Shown piece by piece: positions 48,701 to 62,890 of a stretch of 64,000 bases of DNA (the first letter of the stretch is position 1; every line of letters begins with the position of its first letter). The translations under genes and the position numbers were made by a program. The stretch comes from Trochalopteron elliotii. Lineage: Eukaryota; Chordata; Aves; Passeriformes; Leiothrichidae. The notes below the pieces were generated by a model. That model searched no databases, was not told where the DNA came from, and saw only the letters and a list, made by a program, of their open reading frames with translations. The DNA is taken from the NCBI GenBank assembly GCA_024734555.1, contig JANPWX010000009.1, forward strand, positions 227,410-291,409. The letters are read 5' to 3'.

Positions 48701-51700
48701 TGTAATTTCATGAAATTATTCAGAATTGGTTAGCTGAAGTCAGGAGGAAGTGTCTTTTTTAGCAGAGGAGATGAGTCCTTAATCTTTGAGTCTTGTCATA
48801 CTGTTTCTTACTGTTCCTTACTGTTCCTTGGACAGCTGCTCAACTCACAGATTCCAAGATACAAGAGTCTTGTTCTTGCCCATGCACGTGCCATCCTGTC
48901 CATTCCTATTGATTCATTTCCAGGATGAAGGCAGTCTAAGTGACTGGCCCAGCAGGATAAATTACTCAGCAGAAGAGCTGGGCAGTTTTCTAGTAGGTTA
49001 GGGTAGCATCCAGAAGAGTCCAGATGTCAAGTGTGTAGTGTAGGAGCAGGGCAGGGGAGAAGAGAGGCCAAGCAAGGGTCACACTTCCTCTTCGTTGGCC
49101 ACAATAGGACACCAGGTTTGCTCAGCTGTCCAAGGAGCTGCAGCTTAATAAACTATAAAATTGTCTCCAGTTGTGTATTGGAAGCCTAGAAGATACTAAA
49201 ACTCTAGGCTGCCCCAATTTCTTTATGAATTCATGCAGTATGATCACTTACTTCATTTACCAGAGGCATTAATTCAAACGCTGTGTTCCCAGTATATCTT
49301 TGCTAACAATGACACAGATTAGTAAACATACTTCACTGTTGGAGTGATGACTGTCTTCTGTAGGAAGGGAGCAGTCTGTTTTGGCATTCTAGGAAACTTT
49401 TCATTGCAACAACAGACTTTGTTTTGCATAGCTGCATAACTTGAGACAAAGTTGAATAATGGTCAGGTTTAAGGTTACTACTGAGGATTTAAACTTTTCA
49501 GCTACAGGGGAAAAGGTCTTACATTTTTTTCATCACAATCTCTGTCAAAAATGTTTGAATCTGTCTAGAAATAATTACTGTTTCCTAACCAGTAAGATCT
49601 TCCAACAAATACAAAGAGCTGCCTGGAGTTCTGACACCATGCAGATCTGTTTTGTTATTTGTTTGTCTTGGTAAACCAGGAGTTTTCTTACAATAGGATG
49701 CATATTTTGGCTTTTGAAATGCAGCAAGGAGCACAGGAAATTATATGTGCTGACAAATGGATTCTGAACTTTTGTTAGGAGGAAACAATTTCAGAGCCTC
49801 CACTAGGAAAACTCCACCCATCTTGTTACATGGTGTTTTAACCACTAGCTGTTTAATGACTTACATGTTATGAAGGACATGTATGTTTTCTTTTAGAATA
49901 GATTCTTATACTCAATCCTGCTTGTATACAAATTTCATGGATTTCACTAAATAAAAATCACTTCATTAAATGTTTTGGTAAAAAGATCCCTACCGTATTT
50001 AACTTCACTGTTGCATTCTGTGTTCTTTCATCATAAAAAACTCTTCTCCTACTATGTAACAGAAACATTGCTATTAACTGAAGCTTCAAAGAAACGACGA
50101 TGATTTATAATATATAGCACGTGGGTCTCTCCCTATAGCATCTTGTAATAAGGAGAGGCTTAACATATGTTTTTACTATCTGTTTTTCTTAAGGTAATTT
50201 AAAGACGAAGGACAAGGCACGGTGGAACAGAAGATTTGCTCTCGTGGGTGAGGGACGGTCAGGAAGGTCAGTGTCTCAGGGCTGGGATTTCCCATCCATG
50301 CTGCATACACTTGGCTGGGCCACTGACCATTGTTTCAAGTGATGTGCTGTGCTGGCTCCCACGCAAGGTGATTTTTTTCTATGTCACATTTACAGAACAA
50401 GCTCTTCTCACAATATCTGGGATACCGGCTCATTGTGGCTTCTGTGAATGCGGGGGACATTCCTGGCATATTCCAGGACTGAGATACTTGAAGGCCCCTC
50501 AGTTACTGAAAATGGGACCGACCCTTTCTTTAAGGTACACGAACTGTGAATCTGAGAGTAAAATTTGCTTTCCACTGGGAGGAAAAAACAGTGCTGTCTT
50601 GGCTTTCTGCATGGCCTTTTCTTTAGGGCAATGTATATAGCACTCATTTTTGTCATTATACAGTAAAAGTATGGAGTGATAGTGTCTGACATGGAGCTCT
50701 TGTTCCTAAGTTTTCCTTATTCTGGAGTTCCTGATTTATTAAGGAAGCTGTACCAATCATGGCACCCCTTCTAATGTCAGACTGTGAAAAAGAAAGAGGA
50801 ACACATCAAGTATTTTGAGACTGAGCCCTCTAGGGAAGAAGCATTAACTTCATTAACCAATGTTCTTCTATTACAGAATTGATTTTGTCTCTTTGACTTT
50901 AGTACATTCTTTGCTATACTCCAAGGAGAGAAACCTTTATGACAGAAATTAAGAAAACAATAGAATAATGGATAAACAGTCTAAAACTTTTGGCTTTAAA
51001 ACATCATGGCTTATTTAATCTCCCCTCTAACTCTCTCTCTCCTCACGTCAGATAAACTCTCAGGGTCACATATGTCATCTGGTTTTGGGGAGTAATCTCC
51101 TAGGACAAGGAGGTCAAATATATAAACTGTAACACAATGATCAACATAATAGTTGGCTGGTGAAGTTCAATTAATTAATGAAAATTATTAAAACTAGAAT
51201 CACTCCCTCTATTGTAAGAATGACACTTCCATGGAACATAGACCTCTCCTTATATAAAGGTAGGGTTGCCTGTCGACTTGTTTCCTACTTCCAGATTTCC
51301 TTTTTAACCATGGCAGGAAGACTGGGATTGTGACAAGAGGAAGGGGAAACACAGAACAGTTAGTAGCAGTAAGTTTTCTCATGTTTAGAAATAGCCTCTG
51401 TGTGCAAAAACAATTGTCAGCAGCTTTCAGCAATTTCAGTGATGGGTTTTGTTTTCTCAGACCTGACCACCCCCTGTTCATCAGTCTTTTCACATGTGTC
51501 AGTCATGAGTCTGAGTCTCTCAGCATCCCCATGCTGAGCTGTCATTAATCAGTCTGCACTTTGGAAACTGCTTATGAGTCTAGTTATGGCACAGCTTAGG
51601 CAGCAGCAACCAGCTCTAATGCAGCTTATTGTAAGTACAGCAAAGCTTTTAACTGTCCTGTATAAGAGGAAAGATAGAAATGTAAGTTCTCCCAGACCAC

Positions 51701-54700
51701 TGGGAAAACCAAAGGCAAACTACTGTCAGTCATTCCAGAGAAATATGTAACAGAGGGTCAAGTCTGATGTACGCTCACTAGGAGTGGTGTATATACTCTT
51801 ATCTGGTGTCTGAAGTCAGATGCAACTTTTTAATAATTTTCATGCCTTATCAATATAAGTTACTATGCAAGCTCACCAGTGGGGAACAGAATAGTTCTGG
51901 TGTGAAAACACAGCTAAGATTTGAGACCAGTGCTCAAATTCCAGCCTCATTACACCATGACATTCTAAGTTACAATTTTCTGTCATTAAACCTCCACTAT
52001 GGGTGGTGAAAGCTGAACAGCAGTGAAGACTCACACCATTGTGTCACACAGTGAACCATGCTACGCCAGGATAAAGTCAAACAATGGAATAGTAAACACA
52101 TCCAAATCCCAGCTATGCTACAGTGTCCACCAGTGGGACTGCAACTGCACCATGGGATCCTGAATTACAAGTCCTTTTATTGTAAGGCAAGGGACACACA
52201 TCCTAAAGAATAATATAATTTTATCACTTAGTTTATTATATCAGTCCAAAATGCTGTAGTGAGTGTCTAGATCAGTTATGCTTTTTCATAACTGCCATGT
52301 TTTATAGGGTAGTGCTAAAAAATCCAGTACTTTGGTTTATTACATTCAGAATCAGAATGACCTACACCCTTCTCAATTTTGGTGCATAAATGTAACTGTA
52401 GGTGTCTGTTCATTTTTTTAATGTTTCTTTGCAGAAGAATGGTTCTACTCTGCACAGTTCTGTCCTGCATGAGGAACCATCAATGATTATGTTGTGGTTA
52501 TTACATATGAAAATGGAAGAAAAGAACAGCTTCTTTCACACTCAAATGTAAAGTAGAGGTGAAAGGAAAGGTTTAGTTGCAGTAACCTTTGCTGTGTCAG
52601 CTATTTGCACTAATGGGGGTGAGGTGCTTTAGTGTAACTGCTTTTGCTTTTGGAGTGCCTCATACTGTCTCCCTTTGGTGCTGGGGACCAGGTGGAAGGT
52701 TTGCTCTGTCTGCAGGGAATCTGTCTGCTTTTACCTGCAATTAAAAGACTGATGTACCACACCCAGGCCCTGATGGGAGCTGTCTTCCCCCAGTGCAGCA
52801 GACCCCAGGGAGTAGTGGATGGCGTTCCTGAGTGTCAGATAGGAGAGAGGTGAGAAAGGTTGTACTCAATCTAACTTGGTCTGTTATAAAGTTTTGGGCA
52901 TGCTCCAACTTTGATTAATGAACTGTTCTGCCCCAAATATTTCTTGGATGTCTACATTACCATTTTCAATTGTGCTAACTCAAACAAACCAGCAATCAAT
53001 TAACTGGAATTACAAAACTCTAGGCTAAACAAAGCCATCGTGAAGAAACTGGCTTTCAGCCCAGTATCTGCTGATGATGGGATATGAAACAGCCTATTGA
53101 TTCTGCAGCTCTCAAATTCTTGTACAAAAGTAAAAACAATGCTATTTGCCTTTTCAATAGGGAGAACAAAAAAAAAAATCCCATTTTATTCAGTACCTCC
53201 ACTTAGAAAAGGCAAACTACATTACTGAGCCAATTTTTAGAAGGTTGTACAGAAAGAAGTACCTCTAGCACATTAAGAAAACTTCAGCTTATAGTTATAC
53301 AAACTCTAGAAGAAAGGTAAGAACACTAAATTTTAAATTAGATTTATATGTCCACCTGTCAAAAATGCTGTACAAACTTTTTGAGGTATTTTTATCTTTC
53401 ATCAAGAATGCAATTTGAGAAGACAAAACAGCTCTTTCAAGTTTTTGTGCTGGTGACTGTCAAGTTTATTGCTAATACTATGATATTTAGTGCTTTTCAT
53501 CTGGCTTCAGATGACAGAATGCCAAAATGTATGAAGATCTCAGCTTCTAGTATTCATGCTTTGGGGGAAAAACTTGGAAACTTGAAACAAACACACACAA
53601 ATAGCTTAAATAAGAGGACAAGCAACAGCAACTGAAAACATCACTTTCCTAAACCTCTTCTTTTTAATTAATTCTCTGCTCTGTAGGAGCAGTTTTGTGG
53701 TTTTTCAATATGTGAGGGTTGCCAATACAAAAAGCATGCAGTAATTGTAAAAGCAATAACCAGTCCAGCTGCATTCCCTGTGCAGAAACTGAGAGGGACA
53801 ACAAGCCATAAATAGTGGTGTCACCGCCACTCTTTGCCTCAGTTAAGGAGTATTATTATTCTGAACACAAAACAAACTATTGCTTGGGCTCCAACTGAAA
53901 GTTTCAAAGCCTCATAAATCTGCCAGGTCAAAGCCAATTTTCACTGGAATTTTGGAAGGGAACTTCTTGAGAGAAATATCCAGTGCTAATTTTAATTTCC
54001 TTTTACTACTTGTATTAGCAGCCTTGTCCAAACCCAAATTGTTCTTCAAATGGAAGAATACAAATTTTCCTCTGATTCACCTCATTCCATGTATGCTTAT
54101 AGCTCAGCACTAGTCTACTGCAGCAAACACGAGCAGAATATCTACAACGAGTATATATTTTCCTTTAACCCGAAGCTGCTGAGAACTGTCTTTAGGCAGA
54201 GATTGATGTGATGAGTGACTGCATGTGAATTACTGATGGGCTTTAGATAGAATATTGCTGTCTAAGCTGTTGTCTCCAAGGTCCCAGTCAAGGCAGGTGC
54301 TTTGCCTTCAGTGTAAATTTTTTAGGTTTATTCAATAAAAGATTTGGAAACTGCTGCCAATGAAGAGAACTGCTGGCTCCAAAACACGAAGAGGAAGGTT
54401 TTGATTATTTTTTTAATAAAAAGGAAAAATCCTTCCATGAGAGCTCAGCAGACATCTGAGGCAAGTTTCAGAAAAGTCTACTCTAAAGGAAGGATGTGTG
54501 TCTGTGCTCGCTCTCTGATTGCCCTTCCAAGAGTAATTTTTTTCCACAACTTTTTCTGCTTTGGAGTATCTTCCCAGATGAAGAGACCAGCCTTCCCAGC
54601 CTTCCTGAAAGGGAGAGGGGGCAGGTCAGAAATTATGGCATTTTTCCTCCCTTTTCTGAACAAATTTCTCTTCTATCACTATCTTCCTGCTTTAACACTT

Positions 54701-55131
54701 AATTGTCTTCATGCATTGTATTCTACACAGAAAACCCACTTGCACTGCAGTGTTTTCTAGACTCAGTACTTAGGTGTTACATGTTTGCTAATATGCAAAA
54801 GAAACAAGATGACAATATAAGCTAAAATCTGAGGTCTCTTTCTTTCTAGGGATATTTATTCCGTTTTCATGGTTATGAAATTATGCTCTTCTATGCAAAA
54901 AAAATTGGCTCTGAGCATCAGTGAATACAGTGATAGAACAGACATGATTAGTCCAAGATCCCCACAAAGAACTTAAAAAATGAGAGAAGTGGCAAAAGGG
55001 TAGGTTATAGAGTGAGAGAGATGGATCAGGATATTTGTTATTGTGAGAAAATTCTCTTTTTTTCCCCACTTGCTAAATGTTTTGCCCCAGACAGGAGTCA
55101 CTGATTTTAACAAATATTTGGCTTAATTTTC

Positions 55132-55152
55132 TTTTTTTTTTTTTTTTTTTTT
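55132..55152 (+). repeat. Poly-T tract (21 nt)
   Basis: An uninterrupted run of T. It could be a reversed poly(A) tail of an old insertion, but the sequence to its right shows no gene or element I recognise. Confidence 0.9.
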
Positions 55153-58100
55153 GGTGGACTATAAAATAGGCTCATACCATACCCTCAGCCAGTCAAAACA
55201 CATGGTCTTGGGCCTAAAGAAAGGCAGCCTAAAAGTGTGGGTTTTTTTTCTATCAGAAGAAAGAAGGTAGCAAAAAGGACTACTTTACATAGTTCAAGTG
55301 ATTAGGGTAGAACAGAAAAATATTCTGCCTCTAACATGGATTTAAGTAAAGATGTTTCTGTGCTGGTTAACTACTGTCAAAAGGGACCTCATTCTGGGAA
55401 ACATGCTGAAAAAAGTTTTTCTATGTATACCATGCATATCAGCTGCCTGGTAGACAAAGAAAGATTCTTTGTGGCTCTCCTGGTTTTTTACACAAAAGCA
55501 AGTAACAGTGTCTGCATCTATAGGTATTGCTTTCCAGTGAAACAGTTTTAAGTCATACCTGTCCATAAGATTCAGAAAAATAATTGTACTATTGCTGGCC
55601 ATAATAACGTGTTTAAAACTGATCTTCACTTTGCAGATCGAAACCAAATATACAGGCTTGTGAGCATTTTTTCTGCTTTTTGCTTGTTTATTTTTGCCCC
55701 AGATTGACCCTGCACTTCTGGACTTCTTGATCTAGCAGGATATCTCTTAACTTTACTAACATAGGCTCTTATTAAAGCAAGTGTGCAACATGGTTGTCTT
55801 ATGGAAAGCACAGCTGTAAGGACCTTCCTCCTGGAATGTCAAAACAGATAGTTACTAACTATCAAAGCAAATTTAGGCTTCAGACACAAGTGCTTCTTTT
55901 TTTATGCCTTGATATAGCAGTGCAAGCTATAGCAGTGTCTTGTAGGTGAAAAGAAATATGCAGCTGGAGGGTGTCAGAGCTTTTTCCAGCAGTATCCTTG
56001 TCAATAAAACAGCCTGAAACTTTGTTTACAGCCTTGGCAAAGCCATCATAGGCTGAATCAGTCACAGCAGCGAAACTATCTGCTCAACAGTAGGGAATCT
56101 TCATATTACAAACTTTTTGTATAAACCTCATGAGGTTTAATAGGAATTACTTTATATACTAGCAAAATCTATAGATTTTTACAGACCCTAGAGCTTGTTT
56201 TCACTCATTCCAACACTTTGCAAAACTAAAGTGTGTTCCTCTGGCTCCTAGGCTCTTCTCTCTTAGCTTTCTCCCAGATGCTGCTGCTAAATGTTTAGCG
56301 TGCATGGATGAGTCTGGAGAGTTGGCTGGAAGGCAAAGGAAGTCTGGGGCTCAGGAATATTGCCGCCTTTCACTGTCTCTCTCAGTGAACTTCCTAGAGT
56401 GGCTGCTTGTCTTGTTTAGCCAGTAGTGTGGTTATGATCCCATCAAATAATTGAGCAAGAATGCAATTTCGTGGTATAGTTTACAAATCTTTTGGAAGAT
56501 TGGTATTTTCAATCTGTTTCAAATTTGTGGACCCCTGTAAAGTGAATCTAAGTCTACTGAAGCAAACTTTTCTTTTCTCAGTTATCTTTCCAGGTCTCCT
56601 AATAGCAGACCACGTTAAAGACCACTGATCTTAAAAAAGAGGCCTCTCTTCCAGCTGAAATTTAAACTATGTTTACTTAAAGGTTCAGGACACTCTCAAC
56701 ACCACTTAGATTGTAAATTCCCTGTTATAGGGACCTTTTCCTTCATTTTTACAAATGGTGCATTCAGTTCACTGGTCACTGTGCTTTGTGAGCATTATTA
56801 AAAAAAAAAAAAAAGGCAGTTTCATCTAGGGGTCCTCAAAAATATCACTCTGTAAGAAAGTTTCTCATCACTGGATTTGGAATATTTGGAAATTATTACT
56901 GTTGTATTCTCAGACGCAGGATGTGTTTCATGATGGTTGGTAGACTAGAGGTATGAGGTAAACATTGTCATAGTTGACTGAGTTTTTGTGGTTGCACCCT
57001 AACTTGTACAGCTTTCATGAGAGAAGCCAAGACTGAAAGGAAACATGGGAGTTTCATGGAGCACAATTACAGTTGTTTATTCAATTATTAGCTAGTCCTG
57101 AAATGACTCATAACACAGCTGCTTAGATTTACAGGCAGTTAACAGACTTAAGTGTTTGTTGGCTTTTTTGTTCAAAGTGATGTAGTGGGACACTGTCCTG
57201 GGACAGATGTACCAAAAAGTTGAAGGCTTGAGGAAACAGAGAAGACTTTTGTCTCTTTGTTACATCAGCTGCTTTGTCAATGGTGGTGAGAAAGATACTA
57301 TGAAAGTGATTTTATCTGTCATATCTTGAGATAGCAACAATAACAGTAACAGTATTCAGTGAAAGTTGGGCACTATTGTCTCTGCGACGCTCTGAAAATT
57401 CTGAGATTCTCTGATCTGCTGTTTCCAAATGCTCCAATTTTGATGTGACTTTATTTGGTAACTCTTGCATCTGTAATAATAATAGTGTTCTGGCTGCTTG
57501 ACTGGTGGAATTTTTTTCCAAACAGTGGTAATTGACATTCAGTTGTGCCTCAGAATAATTTGGAATGGTTTTGATGACATTAAAATTCAAATTTCATACT
57601 TTTTATATAGAGAATTGCTTTGTGAACAAGGATAGAATAACTAGTAAGTATAGGCCATGTCATGTCATACAAACAAGTATTTACAAAATGCTGCAACACA
57701 TTGTCTTTCCTAAATGATGTTGTTTCTAATTTTAATTCAGAGTTGTTGTCCTATACTACTTCTACATTAAATAAAAAAAAAATAACAACACTGACCATAA
57801 CACCTTAGGATTTTTGGGTTTTCTTTTTTACTTTTCTTTTAAATTTTCTTCTTTTAATGTTTCTTCCTTATTTCATTAGTTCACTGAGGTATCTCTTCTG
57901 CTCTTAATCTCCTTTGTCTGAAGTTGAGGTACCATCTTTTTTCTTGCTTCTGTTTAAAGTATTTTTCATTTTTATACTGCTGTATACAACCATTAAAAAT
58001 CAAAAGCATCTATACTGTAGGTAGCAGGATTTGTAAAAACTGTAAGAGATTCTCTGTCTTTTTGTCAATGACAGATCTTCAGTTTAGGGCTTGCACCCTT

Positions 58101-59753
58101 CTTCTGGACAGGCACTGACGGAGGTCAATGCAAGTTTCCATTTGGAGGTTAACAGCCTTCATTGTTACAAGTCCTGATAAAACTTCAGACTTCCTCTTCC
58201 ATGGCCCTGTCTGCACTCTTGTAAATAGGTGCAGAATGAAACTACAATGAATTTGTTACATCTTTGTTCTGTCCTGATAGTATCTGAAATATCACCTTCC
58301 CTTGACGAATCTGCAGTGGCTGAGAGCGAGTATTTGAGTGCTACTCAAACTTCTTGAGGGTTGTGATGAATTATGCCCACTGCCCATGATCTGCTTGTCT
58401 TTTGCCACTCATAGAATCTACTAAGAGAGAGGAAAATCTTTTGCTGTGGTAGTAGCTTAGGACAGCACGGGATGCAGCTTTGATGAGGATTGGGACAGCT
58501 GAACAGTGGCCAAACAGTTATCTGATAAGTGATTTGGATGGCGTGTTGCATTAGACAGTGATACAGCAAAGGAGATTACAGTCCTCTTAGCTTCTTCTTG
58601 GAAATTTGCCCCTTGGGATCCTCTCTGATCCATCCCCACAGAACTGCCCTTGCAAACTGCCTGCTCTGGGGTCCTCACTCTCTGATGTGCAGCAAACCAA
58701 GCTAAATGCAAGGAAGAATCCAAGGCCAGTTGTGTTTGAGAAAGATACTCCAGGGACTAGATGGTGACCTTGGAGAAGTTAGGGGCTGAATTTAGTTTAT
58801 TGTCTTAAAAAAGTGCATGTTATTACTTATTCCTCAGAGAGTAGTTTAAAACAATTAGTCTAATTATTGCAGAGAATTGTGCTTTAAAAGCTACAGCTGA
58901 AAGTAGGGAACCGCAAGATTCTCGTGTAAGTAGTAAAAGTTTTTTTTTTTAATAACCTAGATGAGTCAGAAGAAACCAGTGGTTATATGTTTGAAGGAGT
59001 TTCCTTGAAGCTGGAGTCCTGTAATCAGAGGAGCTCATCTGCCATCTGAGCAACCTGTATTGGCAGTGTTGAAAAGTAACACTTAGTTGCTGCTTAAAGC
59101 AAGTCTAATATACTCCTTGTGCTCTGAAGACCTTGGACTTTGATCCTGCTTTTTTGTACGTGTAGACTTACCACAAAACATCCAGCAAGAAAAAACCCTT
59201 TTAAAGAGCATGATCTTGCAGCCCCTAAATAAAACACCGAAGACGAAGACCTCCTTGTATGTCTTAATACTCTTTTTGTGAATAATCAATTTAATCAAAT
59301 CAATTTAAGTCAAAAAGAGGCAGCTGAATTTTGAGAAACAAGCATCTCCTGTGTGCCCAGTAAGGCTGTTGGCTGTGCAACCAACTAAACTGAGAAGAGA
59401 AAGTGGCTGGGATCTTCCTCCAGCTTTATTTTGACCTTTGATCGTCCTGTCCAGAGAACATGGGGTAAGCATCTTCCATCCTGGAGAGGTTGCAATGGTT
59501 CATCCTTAACTGGTGGCTTCATCATGAGGAGCATGGAACTAGTGGGCACTTTCTTCTAGAGTAAGATGCCTGAAAGCCAAAGTTTGAAATTAACAGCTCA
59601 ATTTCAGCCTTATAACCTAAAATATTCCAAAGAAAATTTAATTGGGAAGAAGATGAGCCCTTGTAAGACCGAAACATGTTTTTTGTTTGCAAGGCTGCAG
59701 ATGCAAATGTTTTCAGGAATAATAGAGAAGAAAAACTTTCTGGAGAAGAACAG

Positions 59754-59781
59754 ATGGGAAATGTAGACATGGGAAATGTAG
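59754..59781 (+). repeat. Short tandem repeat, 15-bp period
   Basis: The 13-mer atgggaaatgtag occurs at 59754-59766 and again at 59769-59781, separated by two bases. Small local duplication. Confidence 0.85.
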
Positions 59782-60664
59782 TTATTATTTATCACAATGA
59801 AAAAAGCATCATGCTGGAGGTTGTGCTTCAGACCCAAGACTTGTAAGGAATTTGAGACCTGAGCTGACAACATAATTGCACTAGCTTTTGAATTTAGCAG
59901 AAGCCTATTTCATGAAAACTGCAGCTGGTCTCCATGCTTTTTTTTCTATGAAATACACTTGCATTTGTGGAAGATCCAAGCAGTGCTGCTATGTACAAAA
60001 GCAAATCATCTCAAAGATATTTACTTCTGCATGGAAATATTCCCAGACAAAGCAGACAAACCCTCTCCCTAGAAAGATTAAGTTCAGTCAATTCCTTCTG
60101 TACAATATTTTATTCTTTTCTTATGTTGATAGTCTTCATACTTGTAACCACTAAACTTCATCCTCTTACTCCCATTCTTTATGCACACTATTTGTTTCCC
60201 AAGGCAAGTGGCATGCAAAGTCATCTCATATTTAAAGTACTTCCACTTAAACTTTATAGTAAGATTGGGAGTAAGATATTTTTAACTTTGTGATTAAATG
60301 TTTTAGCAGCTGTGGCTGAAAAGACTTCAATATGCTTCCAAGTTTTTTTTCACAGAGGTATCTCATCAACTTGGAGGTAATTGAATGCCTACAGGATACA
60401 GGCATAAAGTAGGTATGATAGCATTTTATTTGATATTAATGATTTTACTGGAGCATATAATTACTGAAATGGTTGTGTACTCCTTGGCATTAGTGTACAT
60501 GAAAGTGTGTGTTCTATGAAACAGAAGCGCAGCTCTAAAAACCCCTTACACTTAATAATATTGCCTTGCAAAGCAAATGAGTGTACCTGTGCCTGCCAAT
60601 AAAATTGTATTGTGGGTGGAAAAAATAATTTGAACACAAAGCAAGGAACACATTGCATTTTTAA

Positions 60665-60673
60665 AATAATAAC

Positions 60674-60718
<45 letters not shown>
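60665..60718 (+). repeat. (AAT)n microsatellite
   Basis: About 17 units of AAT with one AAC interruption near the left end, followed directly by ttgttattgttattg. That right flank is complementary to the interrupted left end (aataacaat), so the repeat could fold into a hairpin. Expected to be length-polymorphic. Confidence 0.95.
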
Positions 60719-60734
60719 TGTTATTGTTATTGCT

Positions 60735-62649
60735 GACTGGTGACTGCCTAGGTTAATATTATATCTGTTTTCCCTGCTTTACACTCTTGTGCATGGCACG
60801 GATGCTGCAGTTTTCTTCTACAGATCCTCCCCCTCACCAAACAATCAATTCTGGGATGTGTCTTTGTCTTTTAAGTATGTGTGTGTGGGGGGGGTATCTT
60901 TACAAGTAGCAGTTTTCTGTTATTGTAGGGACAGGCTTTTTCCCCCAGATTCTAACTCAGAACAGATAAACTTGTGCTTCTCCTCAAGTGAATGCTGAAA
61001 TTCATCATCAGTCAGCAACACTGAAGTGACAGTGATTTCTGTACATTTAAAGGCATTGGTGGTTACAGTTTGGCTGAGTCACAGCCAGAATGAGGAAAAC
61101 ATTATCACAATGATGGGTGCAGTTCAGAGCTGGTGACGTAAAGAAGTGCTGTGATGTTTGAGAACATATGTATATGTACAAACTTATTGGTAGACCAGTT
61201 GATGTATCAGACCTCCTAGAAAGAAAATAATGTTAGGTTATAGATGCCCAACATGGTAAGCAAATCACTTTCAAGTAGTACATGAAGGGAAGTCGTGATC
61301 ACCATTGTGAAACTCATTAGTGGTGCAAGTTTCTGGCTGCCAGGGCAGCAGGAGGGATAGAGGCGAAGAGCTGGCAGATGGAGCTGGATCCCACCTTATG
61401 TATGGGGGAGGGCAGGGATCCTGTGGTGTGAGAGTGTGAGAGATGCTGTCAGAGTGAGCAGAAAAAGATGTGTGTCAAAAAAGGTGGAGCTGGGGGGAAC
61501 AAAGACCTGCTTCTTGCCTGTGCACAAGAGTGCTGCTGAGGGTGACTGACAACAACTGGTGCTCCCCCATGTGCCGCTGACCTTCTGGTGCACAGGCAAA
61601 ACGCAGGAGAAATGTTCACCTGCTTGCAGCTTCCTTGTCACTAGTGCCCTTTTACCAATAGTCAGGTGAATTACCTTCAAAGACAGGAGTTCCCACATTT
61701 GTCCATGTATCTAATGCCTCCAAAAATGGGTGGTTCTCAGATACACTATTTCATGTTACAGTGTTGTAAAGCTTGACCTTTAAACCTCCCTCATTCTTTC
61801 TGCAACAATGATCCTATATTATCAGTCAGTCGCCTTAAAACTCAGGGTATTTTGTCAGTCTACTGTAATGTTATTTTTAGCACAAGCAAACAGAAACCAG
61901 ACAGACTCATGATCAGTCCTTTGGGGAAATGGAGGTAGAAGGATGAAGAGAAAGGAAGAGACTTCTCCTCTTGAAGATTTTTCCTGTTAGTCACAGTACT
62001 GAGGAAAAACAAACTCCATATGGAACAGATCATGTAAGGCCTTTAAAACATATTTGGAAAGACTGTACAGTTTCTTAAAGGAACTTGGAATAGTCTGTGG
62101 TTTGGGGGTTTTGCTGTATTTCCCATTTGGGGACGTGTGTGCATTTTCATTTGTTTTAATTTGGACTGAGTTAAATGCATCAAGCAGTAGTTGTTTTATT
62201 ACCATCTTTCAAAGATTTATTCATAAAAGAAAAACATTCCCTGATTCCCCAAATGGGAAAGAGTTACAAATGCTTCTCTCCCAGTAGTTTCATCAGAGAA
62301 GTTTTGCTGCTTTTTTTTTCCTTTATTTTTTTTTTTTTTCTATTGACTTGCAAAAGAAGGCTAAATTTTTGTTCCCAGCACAAGGCCAGAGTGTAGTGTG
62401 TTGGGGCAAGGATGTGTGCTCAGCTGGATGATGAATTCAGATATGGAGTAGCTATGAAGAGCAGATCACAACCAGTCGGCTGATTTTAGTGGAGCTACTA
62501 AATCTCATCTGAAATTACCCTTTTTCCACTTGCTCCCCTGTCAAGCAACTTTGTAGAATACAATCCCAGAATATTACCTGTGGAGTTCAGCCTTCTGTGA
62601 TCTGCCTTTCCTGCCTGATAGGACAGTGATGGCTCACAAGAAAATAGGA
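60735..62649. other. Intergenic, with a 15-bp inverted repeat
   Basis: No gene recognised. Contains a GTGTGTGTG-G8 run near 60877-60895, a CRE-like TGACGTAA at 61134-61141, and the inverted repeat described separately. The 100-codon minus frame at 61396-61698 has no recognisable domain. Confidence 0.45.
62119..62260. repeat. Perfect 15-bp inverted repeat, 112-bp loop
   Basis: tttcccatttgggga at 62119-62133 is the exact reverse complement of tccccaaatgggaaa at 62246-62260. Complementarity does not extend beyond 15 bp on either side. The enclosed 112 bp is AT-rich with no recognised element. It could fold as a long-loop hairpin in RNA, or be the remnant ends of a short inverted-repeat element, although no target-site duplication is apparent. 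Confidence 0.8.
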
Positions 62650-62890
62650 GTGGAGTGAGATTTACCCCTTGGTGATAAGGTTCTTCACCCAGAGGGTCTT
62701 TGGGGATAGGAACAGGCTCCCCAGGAAAGTGGTCACAGCACCAGCCTGACAGAGTTCAAGGAGCATTTGGACAACACTCTCAGGCACAGGGTGGGATTCC
62801 TGAAGCTGTGCTCTGCAGGACCAGGACTTGAACTTGATGATCCTTGAGAGTCCCTTCCAACTGTGATTCTATGATATTCTGTGATTCTAT
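62650..62890 (+). mobile_element. CR1 LINE 3'-end fragment
   Basis: Contains aaggttcttcacccagaggg, acaggctccccaggaaagtg, gcaccagcctgacagagttc and the terminus tgatccttgagagtcccttc followed by two attct(g/a)tgattct units. Severely 5'-truncated; the left edge is uncertain by about 25 bp. No coding capacity. Confidence 0.9.

Larger units (their letters stand above)
41947..60664. other. Intergenic, no gene recognised
   Basis: The longest feature-poor run, strongly AT-rich. It contains the G/T tract at 45664-45778, poly-T at 55132-55152, a perfect PAR-bZIP D-box ATTACGTAAC at 45308-45317, and a TAATTA cluster at 47711-47765. A GC-richer block at about 44030-44240 in otherwise low-GC DNA could be a degraded transposon. 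Open frames of 129, 134 and 138 codons (43242-43631 minus, 50236-50640 plus, 54344-54760 plus) have no recognisable domains and are treated as chance. Confidence 0.45.

Noticed and set aside
54344..54760. 138-codon plus-strand frame (and the 134-codon frame at 50236-50640)
   Set aside because: Composition and content look random, with no family resemblance and no promoter or splice context.
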